A DNA stretch of 64,000 bases from Sphingomonas panni (GCF_022664435.1 NZ_JAKREU010000002.1:1-64000); one strand, 5' to 3'; positions 27,325 through 35,092 are shown, counted from the stretch's first letter. Program-made: numbers and translations. Notes: generated by a model not told the origin, from the letters alone.

Positions 27325-28083
27325 ATGAACGTGATGATAGACGTTGGCGCGGGTGGCCGGAATGCGGCCCACGTCGGGATGAATGACGAGATCGTGTGCT
27401 GGTCGCGTATGCAGGCGGAAGCGGGCCAGGCGCTCGACGCAATCATCGCGCGCAAGGAGATCGAGCGGCAGGCTGGCGGCGGATACTTCATGTGGGGTGT
27501 CGGCAACCCTCCAGCGCTGATCGCACGATCACTGGCACGCGCGCACGTGCCGGTCCGTGCAGTTTTCTCCATCATGAAGTCGCGACCCAAGGCTGTCGAT
27601 GCGCAGCCGAGCCGCACGGTGGTCTGGCGGCGCTACCTCGACGCGGAGGGTGTCGAGCGGACGCTTCCACCGTACGCGCTGGTCACAAGCCGCGGCGACA
27701 GCACGCGCGGTGCTAAACGCATGCACTTCGCACTCATGTGCTACTCGCCCGAGCCGCTCGCCATACGACGCGGTGAGGCCTTCGACCCCAATGCATTCAG
27801 GAACGCCGGCGGGACAGGCGCCCCGGTGGGTGCATCGCAGGTGACGGCTCTGCTGAGGCGCGTGGATGCGGACGCCGTAGTGACTGACTATGAGGCCAAC
27901 ATCTCCGCCTGGCTCACCGCAAGCTATTGGGTGCGCCTGCTGGACCCCGTTGAGCTCGATGCCGGCAAGCAGAAGACGATCGCATCGGCGGCGGCCTTTG
28001 ACGCGGGCCGCTGGTGCGCGCTGGTCGAGCAGATTCGGAGTGGCGAGGCATGCGTCGAGGCAAGGACGGGCGCACTGCTTTAA
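27325..28083 (+). CDS. Uncharacterised protein of the accessory region (MWG protein 1)
   Basis: A 252-residue soluble protein not assigned to a named family. Its N-terminal part has LDAIIARKEIERQAGGGYFMWGVGN (split here as the IIARK block at residues 40-44 and MWG at 56-58). The protein encoded at 30521-31099 on the other strand has the same two blocks with near-identical spacing, so the two are probably homologous. An internal ATG at 27379 would begin MNDEIVCWS and align better with that homologue's start. The remaining sequence contains LVTSRGDSTRGAKRMHFALM and no obvious catalytic motif. It is the first gene of a three-gene plus-strand set, 51 bases before the Zn peptidase gene. Confidence 0.7.
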   Translation: MNVMIDVGAGGRNAAHVGMNDEIVCWSRMQAEAGQALDAIIARKEIERQAGGGYFMWGVGNPPALIARSLARAHVPVRAVFSIMKSRPKAVDAQPSRTVVWRRYLDAEGVERTLPPYALVTSRGDSTRGAKRMHFALMCYSPEPLAIRRGEAFDPNAFRNAGGTGAPVGASQVTALLRRVDADAVVTDYEANISAWLTASYWVRLLDPVELDAGKQKTIASAAAFDAGRWCALVEQIRSGEACVEARTGALL

Positions 28084-28134
28084 CCTAGCCCTTCCACCGG
28101 CGAATCCCGCTGTGCTATCTCCGCAACGGGGGGA

Positions 28135-29130
28135 ATGGTGGCCGACGATAAAAAGTCCTTGATCGACAGTCTGCGCAAGGCTGGTTTGAGTGCAGCGGCG
28201 ATCACCGCTGCGTGGCCCTCATGGTGGACGGAAGAGGCGGAGGAATCTCCGTCGGGACGTGCGGAGCTTCGCTTCGCGCTCGCCCGCCGGCTGGGACTGG
28301 AGCCACGGCCGTTGCTCGGTGAGCGCGTCGAGTTCGTCTGGAACGATGAGGCCAAGTTCAAGCATCTCAACGCGCAGGATGAGGCGCAGCGGGCGGCGCT
28401 GACGTCGTTCGGAATGTCGATCGGTCGACTGCTGCTTCGGGCGACCCCAGCGCAGGTGACCGCCGCCGCGCCTGCTGACATTCTGCGCGAGGCGATCCTC
28501 GTCGGCAACGCCTACGTCGACCTGAACTCATTGGTGGCGACCTGCTGGACGCTCGGCATTCCGGTGATTTATCTCCGCGTCTTCCCGCTCGACACCAAGT
28601 CCATGCACGCGATGGTCGTGCGCAGCGACGGCAGGTTCGCGATCTTGCTCGGGCGGGACGCCACCTATCCCGCACCGGTCGCCTTCACGCTTGCGCACGA
28701 ACTCGGCCACGCAATGCTGGGACATCTGGATGGGGCGCCTGCACTGATCGACCTTGAGGACCCGGCATTGGCCCACGACGGCGACGATCAGGAGGATGAG
28801 GCCGACCGCTTCGCACTTACGCTGCTAACGGGCTCACCCGATCCGGACATCCAGACCAACCTCGACCGCTTCAACGCGCCCACCCTCGCCCGGGCGGTGC
28901 TCGACGTCGCGCGGCAGTATCGTATCGAACCCGGCACGCTGGCGCTGTGCGTCGCACACCGGACGCGTGCTTGGCCCGTCGCGATGTCGGCGCTCAAGTT
29001 CATCTACGCCGAACCGAAGCCAGCTTGGCGCGAGGTAAACGGCATCGCCGACCGCATGATCGTTTGGGATGACCTTGGCGATGATGCCGCACTCTACCTG
29101 CGTAACGTTATGATTGGCGGCGATGCCTGA
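28135..29130 (+). CDS. ImmA/IrrE-family Zn metallopeptidase
   Basis: A 331-residue protein with the ImmA/IrrE (COG2856-type) zinc motif H188-E-L-G-H192 (TLAHELGHAMLGH) and the following acidic helix QEDEADRFAL (E222), which supplies the third ligand. The N-terminal 110 residues contain a helical region with FVWNDEAKFKHL, often seen before the peptidase in longer members. Known members cleave repressors in mobile elements (ImmA) or DdrO in Deinococcus (IrrE). Here there is no obvious Xre-type repressor gene nearby. The ATG at 28135 sits just after a GGGGGG tract. The PIN-like gene begins inside its last codons (8-base overlap). Confidence 0.88.
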   Translation: MVADDKKSLIDSLRKAGLSAAAITAAWPSWWTEEAEESPSGRAELRFALARRLGLEPRPLLGERVEFVWNDEAKFKHLNAQDEAQRAALTSFGMSIGRLLLRATPAQVTAAAPADILREAILVGNAYVDLNSLVATCWTLGIPVIYLRVFPLDTKSMHAMVVRSDGRFAILLGRDATYPAPVAFTLAHELGHAMLGHLDGAPALIDLEDPALAHDGDDQEDEADRFALTLLTGSPDPDIQTNLDRFNAPTLARAVLDVARQYRIEPGTLALCVAHRTRAWPVAMSALKFIYAEPKPAWREVNGIADRMIVWDDLGDDAALYLRNVMIGGDA

Positions 29131-29773
29131 GCAAATGCTGCTCGACAACGACGTCGTGCTGAAGGCAGCGTGCTATGCGCTCGCACTTGAGACACTGGCG
29201 GCGACGACCAGCGGCGACACGGTGCCCGGGATGCTCGGAGTCGGCCGCTTCGTCATCCGCCGCCGGGTTGAAAGGGCCACCAATCTTGTAGACCGCGACC
29301 AAGCGCGCGCGTCGCTCGAACGGATGATCGCCGCAGTGGAGGTGTTCGAGCCCACTGAGGACGAACTCGCGCTCGCCGCCGATCTGGAGGCTGAGGCCTC
29401 CCGCCACGGGCTTGAGCTGGACGGGGGCGAGAGTCAGCTGCTAGCGATCGTCGTGAAGCGGAATCTTCATTGCCTGCTGACCGGCGACAAGCGCGCAATC
29501 TCGGCGATGGCCGCAGTGGCGATGGCGCTCGCCGCCGGCCGCGTTCTCTGCTTCGAGCAGCTGATGGCGAGGATTGTCGCCGCAGTCGGCCTCGACGCGG
29601 TGCGACCAAGAGTCTGCGCCGAACCACGCGTCGATCGCGCGCTCACGGTGTGCTTCGGCTGCGCACGCGACGCTGTCTCGCACGCCGACGTCGTTGACGG
29701 CCTCGCCAGCTACATTGATCATATCGAACGCGGTGCACCGGGTGTGCTGATGCGCGACGCCGCCGCGCACTGA
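29123..29773 (+). CDS. PIN-like domain nuclease
   Basis: A 216-residue protein. The acidic residues of a PIN-like RNase fold are visible: D8/D10 in LLDNDVVLK, E103 in LDGGESQLLA and D122 in LLTGDKRAI. The C-terminal 70 residues (including CFGCARDAV) are extra to the core. The ATG at 29123 overlaps the peptidase gene by 8 bases, so the two products are made together. A toxin or effector role under control of the Zn peptidase is inference. Its stop is only 4 bases from the stop of the convergent cyclase-like gene. Confidence 0.8.
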   Translation: MPEQMLLDNDVVLKAACYALALETLAATTSGDTVPGMLGVGRFVIRRRVERATNLVDRDQARASLERMIAAVEVFEPTEDELALAADLEAEASRHGLELDGGESQLLAIVVKRNLHCLLTGDKRAISAMAAVAMALAAGRVLCFEQLMARIVAAVGLDAVRPRVCAEPRVDRALTVCFGCARDAVSHADVVDGLASYIDHIERGAPGVLMRDAAAH

Positions 29774-29777
29774 AGCG

Positions 29778-30500
29778 CTATTCGGGCCGGGGCATCCACG
29801 GCCTGCCTAGCATCTCGCGCAATCTTCTGGAGGCCGATCCCGGTTGCATCGCAGTGTCGTAATCCTCCAGCTCATCCAAGAATATCTCAGTCGCGTCGAG
29901 CTTCTGCCTGTTGGCGCCAGCGTCCGCAAGCAGGGTCAGGATGCGGTTTGAATTGAACTCGCCCAGCTGCGGATCGGCGAGAAACCATGGGTGAATGTAG
30001 AAACGCCCGCGATAGAAACAAAGCAGCTTATGGGTGTGCTTCGTGTTCGGAATGACGGCCATGAAGGCGGGCGACACAAGCACTGCGCAGATATGACGCG
30101 CGTGGTCGCTGCGCTTTTCGGCTGCCTCGTATGCGTCCAGGAAGCCGTTCCCGATCAGGACGTCGCGGGAGCGATGAATAGGGCCGAAGCCCAGACCGCC
30201 ACGTGGGATCTGGCCGTCGATCAGCATCTGCTGGAACAGCATCGACGCTGAGATGAGGAACCGAGTCTTCACGGCCTCGAGCTGTCGCGTGGCGTGCAGC
30301 ACGAACATGTCGTTGAGTTGCAGCGTGGCGAGTTCGCTCGACGCGACGACATCATCGCGACCAACCGCGACCCTTTCAAAGGGGACTCTTGCCTGAAAGC
30401 TGTGGAACTGCCTCCGCAAATGCTCGGCGAGTTCGGCGAGGCCCTTGCCGCCGGCAGCCCTGATTCTTTGACTGAACCCCAGTGCGTCGATCACCAGCAC
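29778..30500 (-). CDS. Class III nucleotidyl-cyclase-like protein
   Basis: About 240 residues from a GTG at 30500; an ATG at 30641 would give 287 residues but its first 47 residues look like read-through of the upstream gene. The order of motifs follows the class III cyclase fold: D5 in VIDALGFSQ (the FxDIxGF block), D64 in LNDMFVLHA (the second metal Asp) and R100-G-G in IPRGGLGFGPI (the RIGIHTG block), followed by GNGFLDAYEAAE. Whether it makes a cyclic nucleotide or is a degenerate member cannot be decided. It is last in a four-gene minus-strand operon. No gene of a known cyclic-nucleotide effector is adjacent. Confidence 0.6.
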   Translation of the reverse strand: MLVIDALGFSQRIRAAGGKGLAELAEHLRRQFHSFQARVPFERVAVGRDDVVASSELATLQLNDMFVLHATRQLEAVKTRFLISASMLFQQMLIDGQIPRGGLGFGPIHRSRDVLIGNGFLDAYEAAEKRSDHARHICAVLVSPAFMAVIPNTKHTHKLLCFYRGRFYIHPWFLADPQLGEFNSNRILTLLADAGANRQKLDATEIFLDELEDYDTAMQPGSASRRLREMLGRPWMPRPE

Positions 30501-30520
30501 CGGCGAGTCGAGTTCCGCGG

Positions 30521-31099
30521 TCAGCGCTGGCCCCGCAGGAACACGGCATAGGGCGCGCGCAGCTTGGCGACCAGATCGATGTCGATCACTCGCGGCTTGG
30601 CCTCGTTCGTCAGTTCGGGCGCGTCCATCACCTCCAGGCACGCCTTGTCGACCCTGCCCTGAATATAGCGGCTGCCTAATCTGCCGGTGCTAGGCCCGAC
30701 CGGAACGCGCGTCTGGTCCAGTGGAAGCTGAAAGTTTTCCGTGTGTAGGTCCTCAATGAGCAGCGCATACTTCGATCCCCGCACCTCGATGGTGTCGGGG
30801 ACCTTCTGCCAATCAAGGCCGTCGGCCGAGAACTCATCGGCAACGCCTTCGCCGAAGTGGTTCGAGTTCATTTCCTCCATGCAGAGGTGGATCGTACGGC
30901 CACGTTCGACGAACGATCGCGCGAATGGCTGAACCATGGACGTGGGATGGCAGGTATTGCCGCCATAGCCCCACATGCCGAAGCCGGTGTTGCGGATCTC
31001 GGTGGTCTTACGGGCAATGATGTCGGCCAGCGTCTCGTTGGCGTGTGTGCCGATCTTCATGAAAAGCAGACCGGACCCCGGCTTTACGATGTCATTCAC
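30521..31099 (-). CDS. Uncharacterised protein of the accessory region (MWG protein 2)
   Basis: A 192-residue soluble protein of unknown family. The N-terminal blocks DIIARK (residues 26-31) and GMWGYGGN (41-48) mirror IIARK and MWG in the protein at 27325-28083. Further along are RGSKYALLIEDL and YIQGRVDKACLEV, which look strongly conserved in style. A GTG start at 31099 overlaps the upstream methyltransferase-like gene by 8 bases. No catalytic motif is clear; a ligand-binding or nucleotide-processing role is possible but unsupported. It is the third gene of the minus-strand operon. Confidence 0.72.
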   Translation of the reverse strand: MNDIVKPGSGLLFMKIGTHANETLADIIARKTTEIRNTGFGMWGYGGNTCHPTSMVQPFARSFVERGRTIHLCMEEMNSNHFGEGVADEFSADGLDWQKVPDTIEVRGSKYALLIEDLHTENFQLPLDQTRVPVGPSTGRLGSRYIQGRVDKACLEVMDAPELTNEAKPRVIDIDLVAKLRAPYAVFLRGQR

Positions 31100-32024
31100 G
31101 GTGCCCCTCCAGGAAGATCAGCTCGTATTCGTCTTCGTGCGCGACACCATAGTCAAGGCGCCGGCGAGCCTTAACGTAGCGGACCGTGGGTGGCTGCGAC
31201 AGTCCGTAAAAGTTCTCGAGGCGCGCGTCGTCGGTGATCGCGACGCTCGGCGCGCGTGACGGGTTGTCCGGCAGCGCGGCGAGATAGAGATTGCAGGACT
31301 TTAGGTCGGGCGCGTCGTCGAGATGGTATTCATGCAGCTTGCGCTGCATCTGCGACACGTAGAATCCTTGGCTCGCGGCAAAGCCCTGGACGCTGGCAAG
31401 CACGCGCTTAGGCCATGGCAGATCGTCGTCGTCAGCGATGACCACCACACCTTGGCCTGCGTGTCCCGTCGCCTCCATGCCGCGTTCGACGAACACGTTC
31501 ACGCTTTCGCCGTCGTTTGATGCGCCCCACGGAGGGTTGGTGTAGAAACAGTCGTAGAGCCGATCAGTCACCATCGGGTCGAGCACGTTGTATAACTTGG
31601 CGTCGAGGTTCGGAATGCGCTCGCGATCCGCGAAGTTCATAACCGCTTCGACGGTCCGCTCGTCGAAATCGAAGACTGTTATGTGCGACGGTCCGAAGTT
31701 GAGCACGTCGCGGACGCGGAGGTAGGCCACGCACACGCTAATTGCATCGCCATCGCCGATGAAGGCCAGCCTCTTTCCATCAGCCCAGTCGGCGATCATT
31801 TCGCTCTGCAGCACCATGTCGCCGGTCTTCATGTGGATCTGGTCGAATACACGCAACGGCCTTGGCCGGTTCTGCACCACGTCGGATACCGCGTTGAGTG
31901 CCTTTCGCAGATCGACTCGTCCCCGCTCGTGGCTAGCCGCCGCGGTCGCGGCGGGCTGCGGTTCGTCGCGGCGGCGCGGAATCGACTGCGTGAGCCAGCG
32001 CACGCCGTCGACTAAGCGCTTCAA
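31092..32024 (-). CDS. BpsA-like aminopropyltransferase/methyltransferase-fold enzyme
   Basis: A 310-residue Rossmann-fold enzyme. Residues about 60-260 look like the BpsA (branched polyamine synthase, former DUF43) or class I methyltransferase core: the glycine motif FIGDGDAIS (88-96), the acidic loop VFDFDER (117-123) and the catalytic NPPW at 163-166 in FYTNPPWGA. NPPW/NPPY also occurs in amino-methyltransferases such as DNA adenine or cytosine-N4 methylases, so the substrate is open (polyamine, nucleotide or base). The TTG start at 32024 overlaps the kinase gene stop by 4 bases. Second gene of the minus-strand operon. Confidence 0.72.
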   Translation of the reverse strand: MKRLVDGVRWLTQSIPRRRDEPQPAATAAASHERGRVDLRKALNAVSDVVQNRPRPLRVFDQIHMKTGDMVLQSEMIADWADGKRLAFIGDGDAISVCVAYLRVRDVLNFGPSHITVFDFDERTVEAVMNFADRERIPNLDAKLYNVLDPMVTDRLYDCFYTNPPWGASNDGESVNVFVERGMEATGHAGQGVVVIADDDDLPWPKRVLASVQGFAASQGFYVSQMQRKLHEYHLDDAPDLKSCNLYLAALPDNPSRAPSVAITDDARLENFYGLSQPPTVRYVKARRRLDYGVAHEDEYELIFLEGHRE

Positions 32025-32599
32025 GCCAGTCTCTCCGCCAGCATGCTGACAAGAATGTCACGGGGCTGGGTCGTGTCGAACATGTACACGGCGCAGCCGA
32101 TGGACATGCCGTAGGTGCACGCGACGCTTCCCTGCAGCAGCGTGTGCGTGCGGGCCTGCTCCTCGGATACCTGCGGCCGGCCACCTGGGTCCACTACTAT
32201 ACGTCGCCTAGTTTCGGCCGGTTCAGCATAGAACACCCAGATTTCGTCGGGCCGCAGGCGCCCGAACTGCTTGAGCGAAAACGGCGTAACACGGTAGCCG
32301 TAGGATTCCTTCGTCACCGCGTGGCTGTCGATTAGCACCGGCCTGCTGCCGCGGCGCTCATCCACGAATGCGAGCAGCGCCAGATCGACGTCGGCCACGT
32401 CCTGCGGAGTGACCACGGCCGACGACTGGGCCCGCAGATCGTCTTGGCCGGCGATGGCTGCACACCTGGCGAGGCAGTGCTCGGTCAACCGCGCACCGTA
32501 TTCCCAGATTTCTAGGTCGCTGACGCGCTCTTTGAGCATCCGCGTGGTGGAACTCTTCCCAGATGCAGGCGCGCCCGTAAGGTATATAACCTTGGCCAT
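32021..32599 (-). CDS. P-loop nucleotide-kinase-like ATPase
   Basis: A 192-residue P-loop protein with Walker A GAPASGKSS at residues 9-17 and a later Arg-rich lid-like segment (AETRRRIVVDPGGRPQ), in the adenylate/shikimate kinase style. DSHAVTKESYGYR after the central strand may hold the Walker-B-like acid. The ATG at 32599 has GGGGAG 6 bases upstream, a strong site, and the longer frame upstream is not protein-like. It is the promoter-proximal gene of the four-gene operon. It probably phosphorylates a small nucleotide or RNA end, but the substrate cannot be read from sequence. Confidence 0.78.
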   Translation of the reverse strand: MAKVIYLTGAPASGKSSTTRMLKERVSDLEIWEYGARLTEHCLARCAAIAGQDDLRAQSSAVVTPQDVADVDLALLAFVDERRGSRPVLIDSHAVTKESYGYRVTPFSLKQFGRLRPDEIWVFYAEPAETRRRIVVDPGGRPQVSEEQARTHTLLQGSVACTYGMSIGCAVYMFDTTQPRDILVSMLAERLA

Positions 32600-33159
32600 G
32601 AATTTCTCCCCTGTAGGAAACGGCCATGCGCGCGGGTAGACTGTCAAGTGATTACCGACCTTAGTCGCGAACAATCGCGACCAAAATGAAGCGATTCCGA
32701 TAAGTGGCGATTCGCATCAGACCGACTAGTGCAAGTCATCTGGTAGCTAATTGGATAGCCGCTTTCAGGGGCGCGGCGCTGTATTATGGACGGCGGTAAT
32801 TGGGGGGCAAGCCGACCGGCCGGCTTGCGGTACCCGAATGGCGGGTTTGAGCGAAAGCTAACGCTCGCATCACCGACGCGGAATGTCTCGAATTGGTCGG
32901 CAGCTGCCGCCGCGAGCTCATGAACGAGCGTCTGCTTTGCTTGAGCGCCACCCGAAAGCGGACAAGCCGCTCTCCACCAATAATTCCCGGCAGCTTGCGG
33001 AGCCGCTCCCGCCATACGGTGGATAAGGACGCAGCATCAGCCACGGCGGCATTCCCGAAGCTGCATGTTTGGATGAGAAATCGTCCTAAGCGGCTTAGAC
33101 CCGCTTGCATCAACCGCCGTTCTTTCGTCGACAGCCGATGCGAGCGGCCCTAGCGCCTT
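32600..33159. other. Gene-free 560-base gap upstream of the kinase operon
   Basis: Open frames exist but none has a ribosome site or recognisable protein character. 32800-33000 has a decayed look (GGCGGGTTTGAGCG, CCCGAAAGCGGACA) resembling other sphingomonad intergenic debris. The promoter of the minus-strand operon should lie in 32600-32750, which is more AT-rich than its surroundings; no specific -35/-10 pair could be fixed. Confidence 0.4.
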
Positions 33160-33531
33160 CTAGGCGCCGTTCGAACGAGGCTTGCGTCCCAGTCCGATAG
33201 TCTTGGCCATCGCGCGGCGGCTCTCGCTGTAGCTCGGCGCTACCATCGGATAGTCGTCCTTTAGACCATAGCGCTTGCGGTAGTCTTCGGGCGTCAAACC
33301 GTGACCTGACAGGTGACGCCGCAGCGTACGGTAGGGCTTACCATCGATCATCGAGATGATATGGTCGGGCGATGCCAGCGACTTGCGCACCGAGACGGCC
33401 GGCGTGTGCTGCTCGGCGTTCGTTGCCGGATCAGCATCGACCTGACTGGGTGCCGCAAGCGCCGTGAGCGTGTCGTGCATCGCCTGCAGAAATGCCGGTA
33501 CGTCGGCGGCGGTGGCTCGGGTGTTGGAGTT
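33160..33531 (-). pseudogene. MucR/Ros-type regulator, 5' end cut by IS3 remnant
   Basis: The C-terminal 106 residues of a MucR-family regulator remain as an ORF from 33480. Coding sequence appears to run on to the IS3 edge at about 33531, where the original start has been lost. The zinc-finger-like core is present (RTLRRHLSGHGLTPEDYRKRYGL, read as RHL-x-x-H plus the PEDYR helix) and the tail is YPMVAPSYSESRRAMAKTIGLG. The usual first ligand Cys of MucR (CLED) is Ser here (SMID), while Asp and both His remain. Internal ATG initiation at 33480 could still give a short DNA-binding protein. Full MucR proteins have about 140 residues. Confidence 0.72.
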
Positions 33532-33581
33532 TGAACCGCGCCGGGTTTGTCGGAGGCCCCAACTCCTGAGAGGAAGGGGCT

Positions 33582-33908
33582 ATGACGAGCAAGACGACGA
33601 ACAAGTTTTCGCCTGAGGTGCGCGCGCGTGCGGTGCGGATGGTGCTGGACCATGAGAAGGATCACGCGTCGCGTTGGGCCGCGGTGGTGTCGATCGCGGC
33701 GAAGATCGGGTGCGCGGGACAGACGCTGCACGAGTGGGTGAAAAAGGCCGAGGTCGACAGCGGCATGCGCGCCGGGGTGCCGAGCGATGTCGCCGACCGA
33801 ATGAAGGCACTGGAGCGGGAGAACCGCGAACTGCGCCAAGCCAACGAGATCCTACGCAAGGCGTCGGCGTATTTTGCGATGGCGGAGCTCGACCGCCGAG
33901 CGAGGTGA
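33582..33908 (+). CDS. IS3-family transposase OrfA
   Basis: A 108-residue helix-turn-helix protein of the IS3 OrfA type: [18 protein letters not shown], then the HTH around [19 protein letters not shown], then the leucine-zipper region [19 protein letters not shown] ribosome site GAGGAAGG precedes the ATG. Without OrfB it cannot transpose, though it could bind related IS ends. orfB overlaps its stop (ATGA-type junction at 33905-33910). Confidence 0.85.
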   Translation: MTSKTTNKFSPEVRARAVRMVLDHEKDHASRWAAVVSIAAKIGCAGQTLHEWVKKAEVDSGMRAGVPSDVADRMKALERENRELRQANEILRKASAYFAMAELDRRAR

Positions 33909-33994
33909 TGGTGTCGTTCATCGACGCGCATCGCGAGGTGTACGGGGTCGAGCCGATCTGCCGGGTCCTGCCGATCTCTGCCAGCTACAGGTGA
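33908..33994 (+). pseudogene. IS3-family OrfB, N-terminal fragment
   Basis: Reads [20 protein letters not shown] and stops at a TGA at 33992 after the element breaks off. Typical OrfB proteins have about 280 residues with a DDE core, which is entirely missing here. Confidence 0.75.
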
Positions 33995-34182
33995 AGCGCA
34001 CGCTTCGCCATTTCGGTCTGCGCGATCTGCCGAAGCGGATTGTCAGGCTTCGCCTCGAAAATATCAGCAAGATCGAGGAGGTCGTCGTTGTCGAGTGCGG
34101 CAATCGCAGCTTCGATCTGTTTGAGACGCTGCTCGGTCCGCTCACTTCGGTCAGCGAGACGCTTCATTCTGGTTCTAAGCAT
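33985..34182 (-). CDS. Small coiled-coil protein, possibly 3'-truncated
   Basis: A 65-residue ORF with a strong site AAGGAG 7 bases before the ATG at 34182. It is helical and charged ([20 protein letters not shown] then [14 protein letters not shown]) and probably a coiled coil. Its stop codon lies exactly where the IS3 remnant ends, so the original C terminus may have been replaced. Function unknown. Confidence 0.5.
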   Translation of the reverse strand: MLRTRMKRLADRSERTEQRLKQIEAAIAALDNDDLLDLADIFEAKPDNPLRQIAQTEMAKRALHL

Positions 34183-34452
34183 GTCGCGCTCCTTTGGAAG
34201 TTTTCTGCACCGATGTCTGGCGCGCCGGACGTAGACCGTTTTACGGCAGCTTCGTTGATGTTCTGTGGCGGTTATCGTATTACTACGAGTCTGAACATGA
34301 TCGCACCAGCTTAGTATTCGACGCCCATTATAGGGATCAGATCCAGCGACGGCCTATCACTTACTATGGCCATGCCGGTCGATGGCAACGCAGTAACTAT
34401 GCTGGTGGCTAGCCACGATGCCCACGACGCATCCTTGCCATTTTATAATTAG

Positions 34453-34472
34453 TGTGCTATTATTATAGTACA
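34453..34472. promoter_or_regulatory. Inverted repeat upstream of the recombinase gene
   Basis: TGTGCTAT, 4 bases, ATAGTACA: an 8-bp inverted repeat with one mismatch in an AT-rich stretch (TTATAATTAG nearby) about 40 bases before the recombinase start. It fits an operator or promoter overlap. The recombinase binding site itself is another possibility. Confidence 0.4.
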
Positions 34473-34513
34473 GTGGTTACTGCGCCGCTGTTCCCCAACA
34501 TCGGAGACAAACT

Positions 34514-35092
34514 ATGCCGACACCCGCCCGGGTGCTGGAGGCAGCGGACGTGCGCCGCCTGCTGCAGCACGTGCGCGCCAACCGCTACGCCAAACGCGAC
34601 ACCGTCCTCATTCTGCTGAGCTTCAAGGCCGGCTTACGCGCTGGCGAGATCGCCGGCCTGTCTTGGACCATGGTGCTGGGGCCGTCCGGCAAGGTCGATA
34701 CCCACATCGCTGTCGCCGCCAGCATCGCCAAGAAGGGTTCTGGACGGCGCATCCCTATCAACCCTGATCTGCACCGCGCGCTGGTCGCTTGGCACCGCAG
34801 TTGCGGCAGCCCCCGTGACGGACCAGTCATCCTGTCAGAACGCGGACGTCACATGCACCCGCGTAGCATCGTCAACTGGTTTGCCGGCCTGTACCAGGCG
34901 CTGTCGCTTGATGGCTGCTCCTCGCATTCCGGCCGACGCACTTTCATCACCCGTACTGCCCGCCTGCTGTCCCAAGCCGGCGGTTCACTGCGCGACGTCC
35001 AGGAACTTGCCGGACATCGCAGCCTGACCACCACCGAGCGCTATATTGAAGGCGACCGCGACGCCCAGCGCGCGCTCGTCCGGCTGGTCTAA
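34514..35092 (+). CDS. Small tyrosine recombinase (XerC/D-type catalytic domain only)
   Basis: A 192-residue tyrosine recombinase with the full catalytic set: R42 in GLRAGEIAGLS, K73/K74 in AKKGSGRR, H138-x-x-R141 in SSHSGRRTF, H168 in LAGHRSLTTT and the nucleophile Y177 in ERYIEG. The usual N-terminal core-binding domain is absent, so it may need a partner or act on short sites. The next gene starts 45 bases downstream. It looks like the mobility gene of the accessory module 34.5-38.1 kb. No attachment repeats were found. Confidence 0.9.
   Translation: MPTPARVLEAADVRRLLQHVRANRYAKRDTVLILLSFKAGLRAGEIAGLSWTMVLGPSGKVDTHIAVAASIAKKGSGRRIPINPDLHRALVAWHRSCGSPRDGPVILSERGRHMHPRSIVNWFAGLYQALSLDGCSSHSGRRTFITRTARLLSQAGGSLRDVQELAGHRSLTTTERYIEGDRDAQRALVRLV

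Larger units (their letters stand above)
33532..33994 (+). mobile_element. IS3-family remnant (left end, orfA, start of orfB)
   Basis: Begins with an IS3-type terminal sequence TGAACCGCGCCGGGTTTGTC at 33532, followed by an intact orfA and the first 28 codons of orfB. Similarity stops at about 33985-33994, so most of orfB and the right end are gone. It interrupts the MucR gene on its left and touches the 3' end of a small gene on its right. Confidence 0.8.

Noticed and set aside
32644..33113. Minus-strand frames of 109-123 codons in the gap before the kinase operon
   Set aside because: Two overlapping frames of low protein character without ribosome sites; looks like decayed intergenic DNA.
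33348..33839. 163-codon minus-strand frame across the MucR fragment and IS3 orfA
   Set aside because: Runs antisense to orfA and out of frame with MucR.
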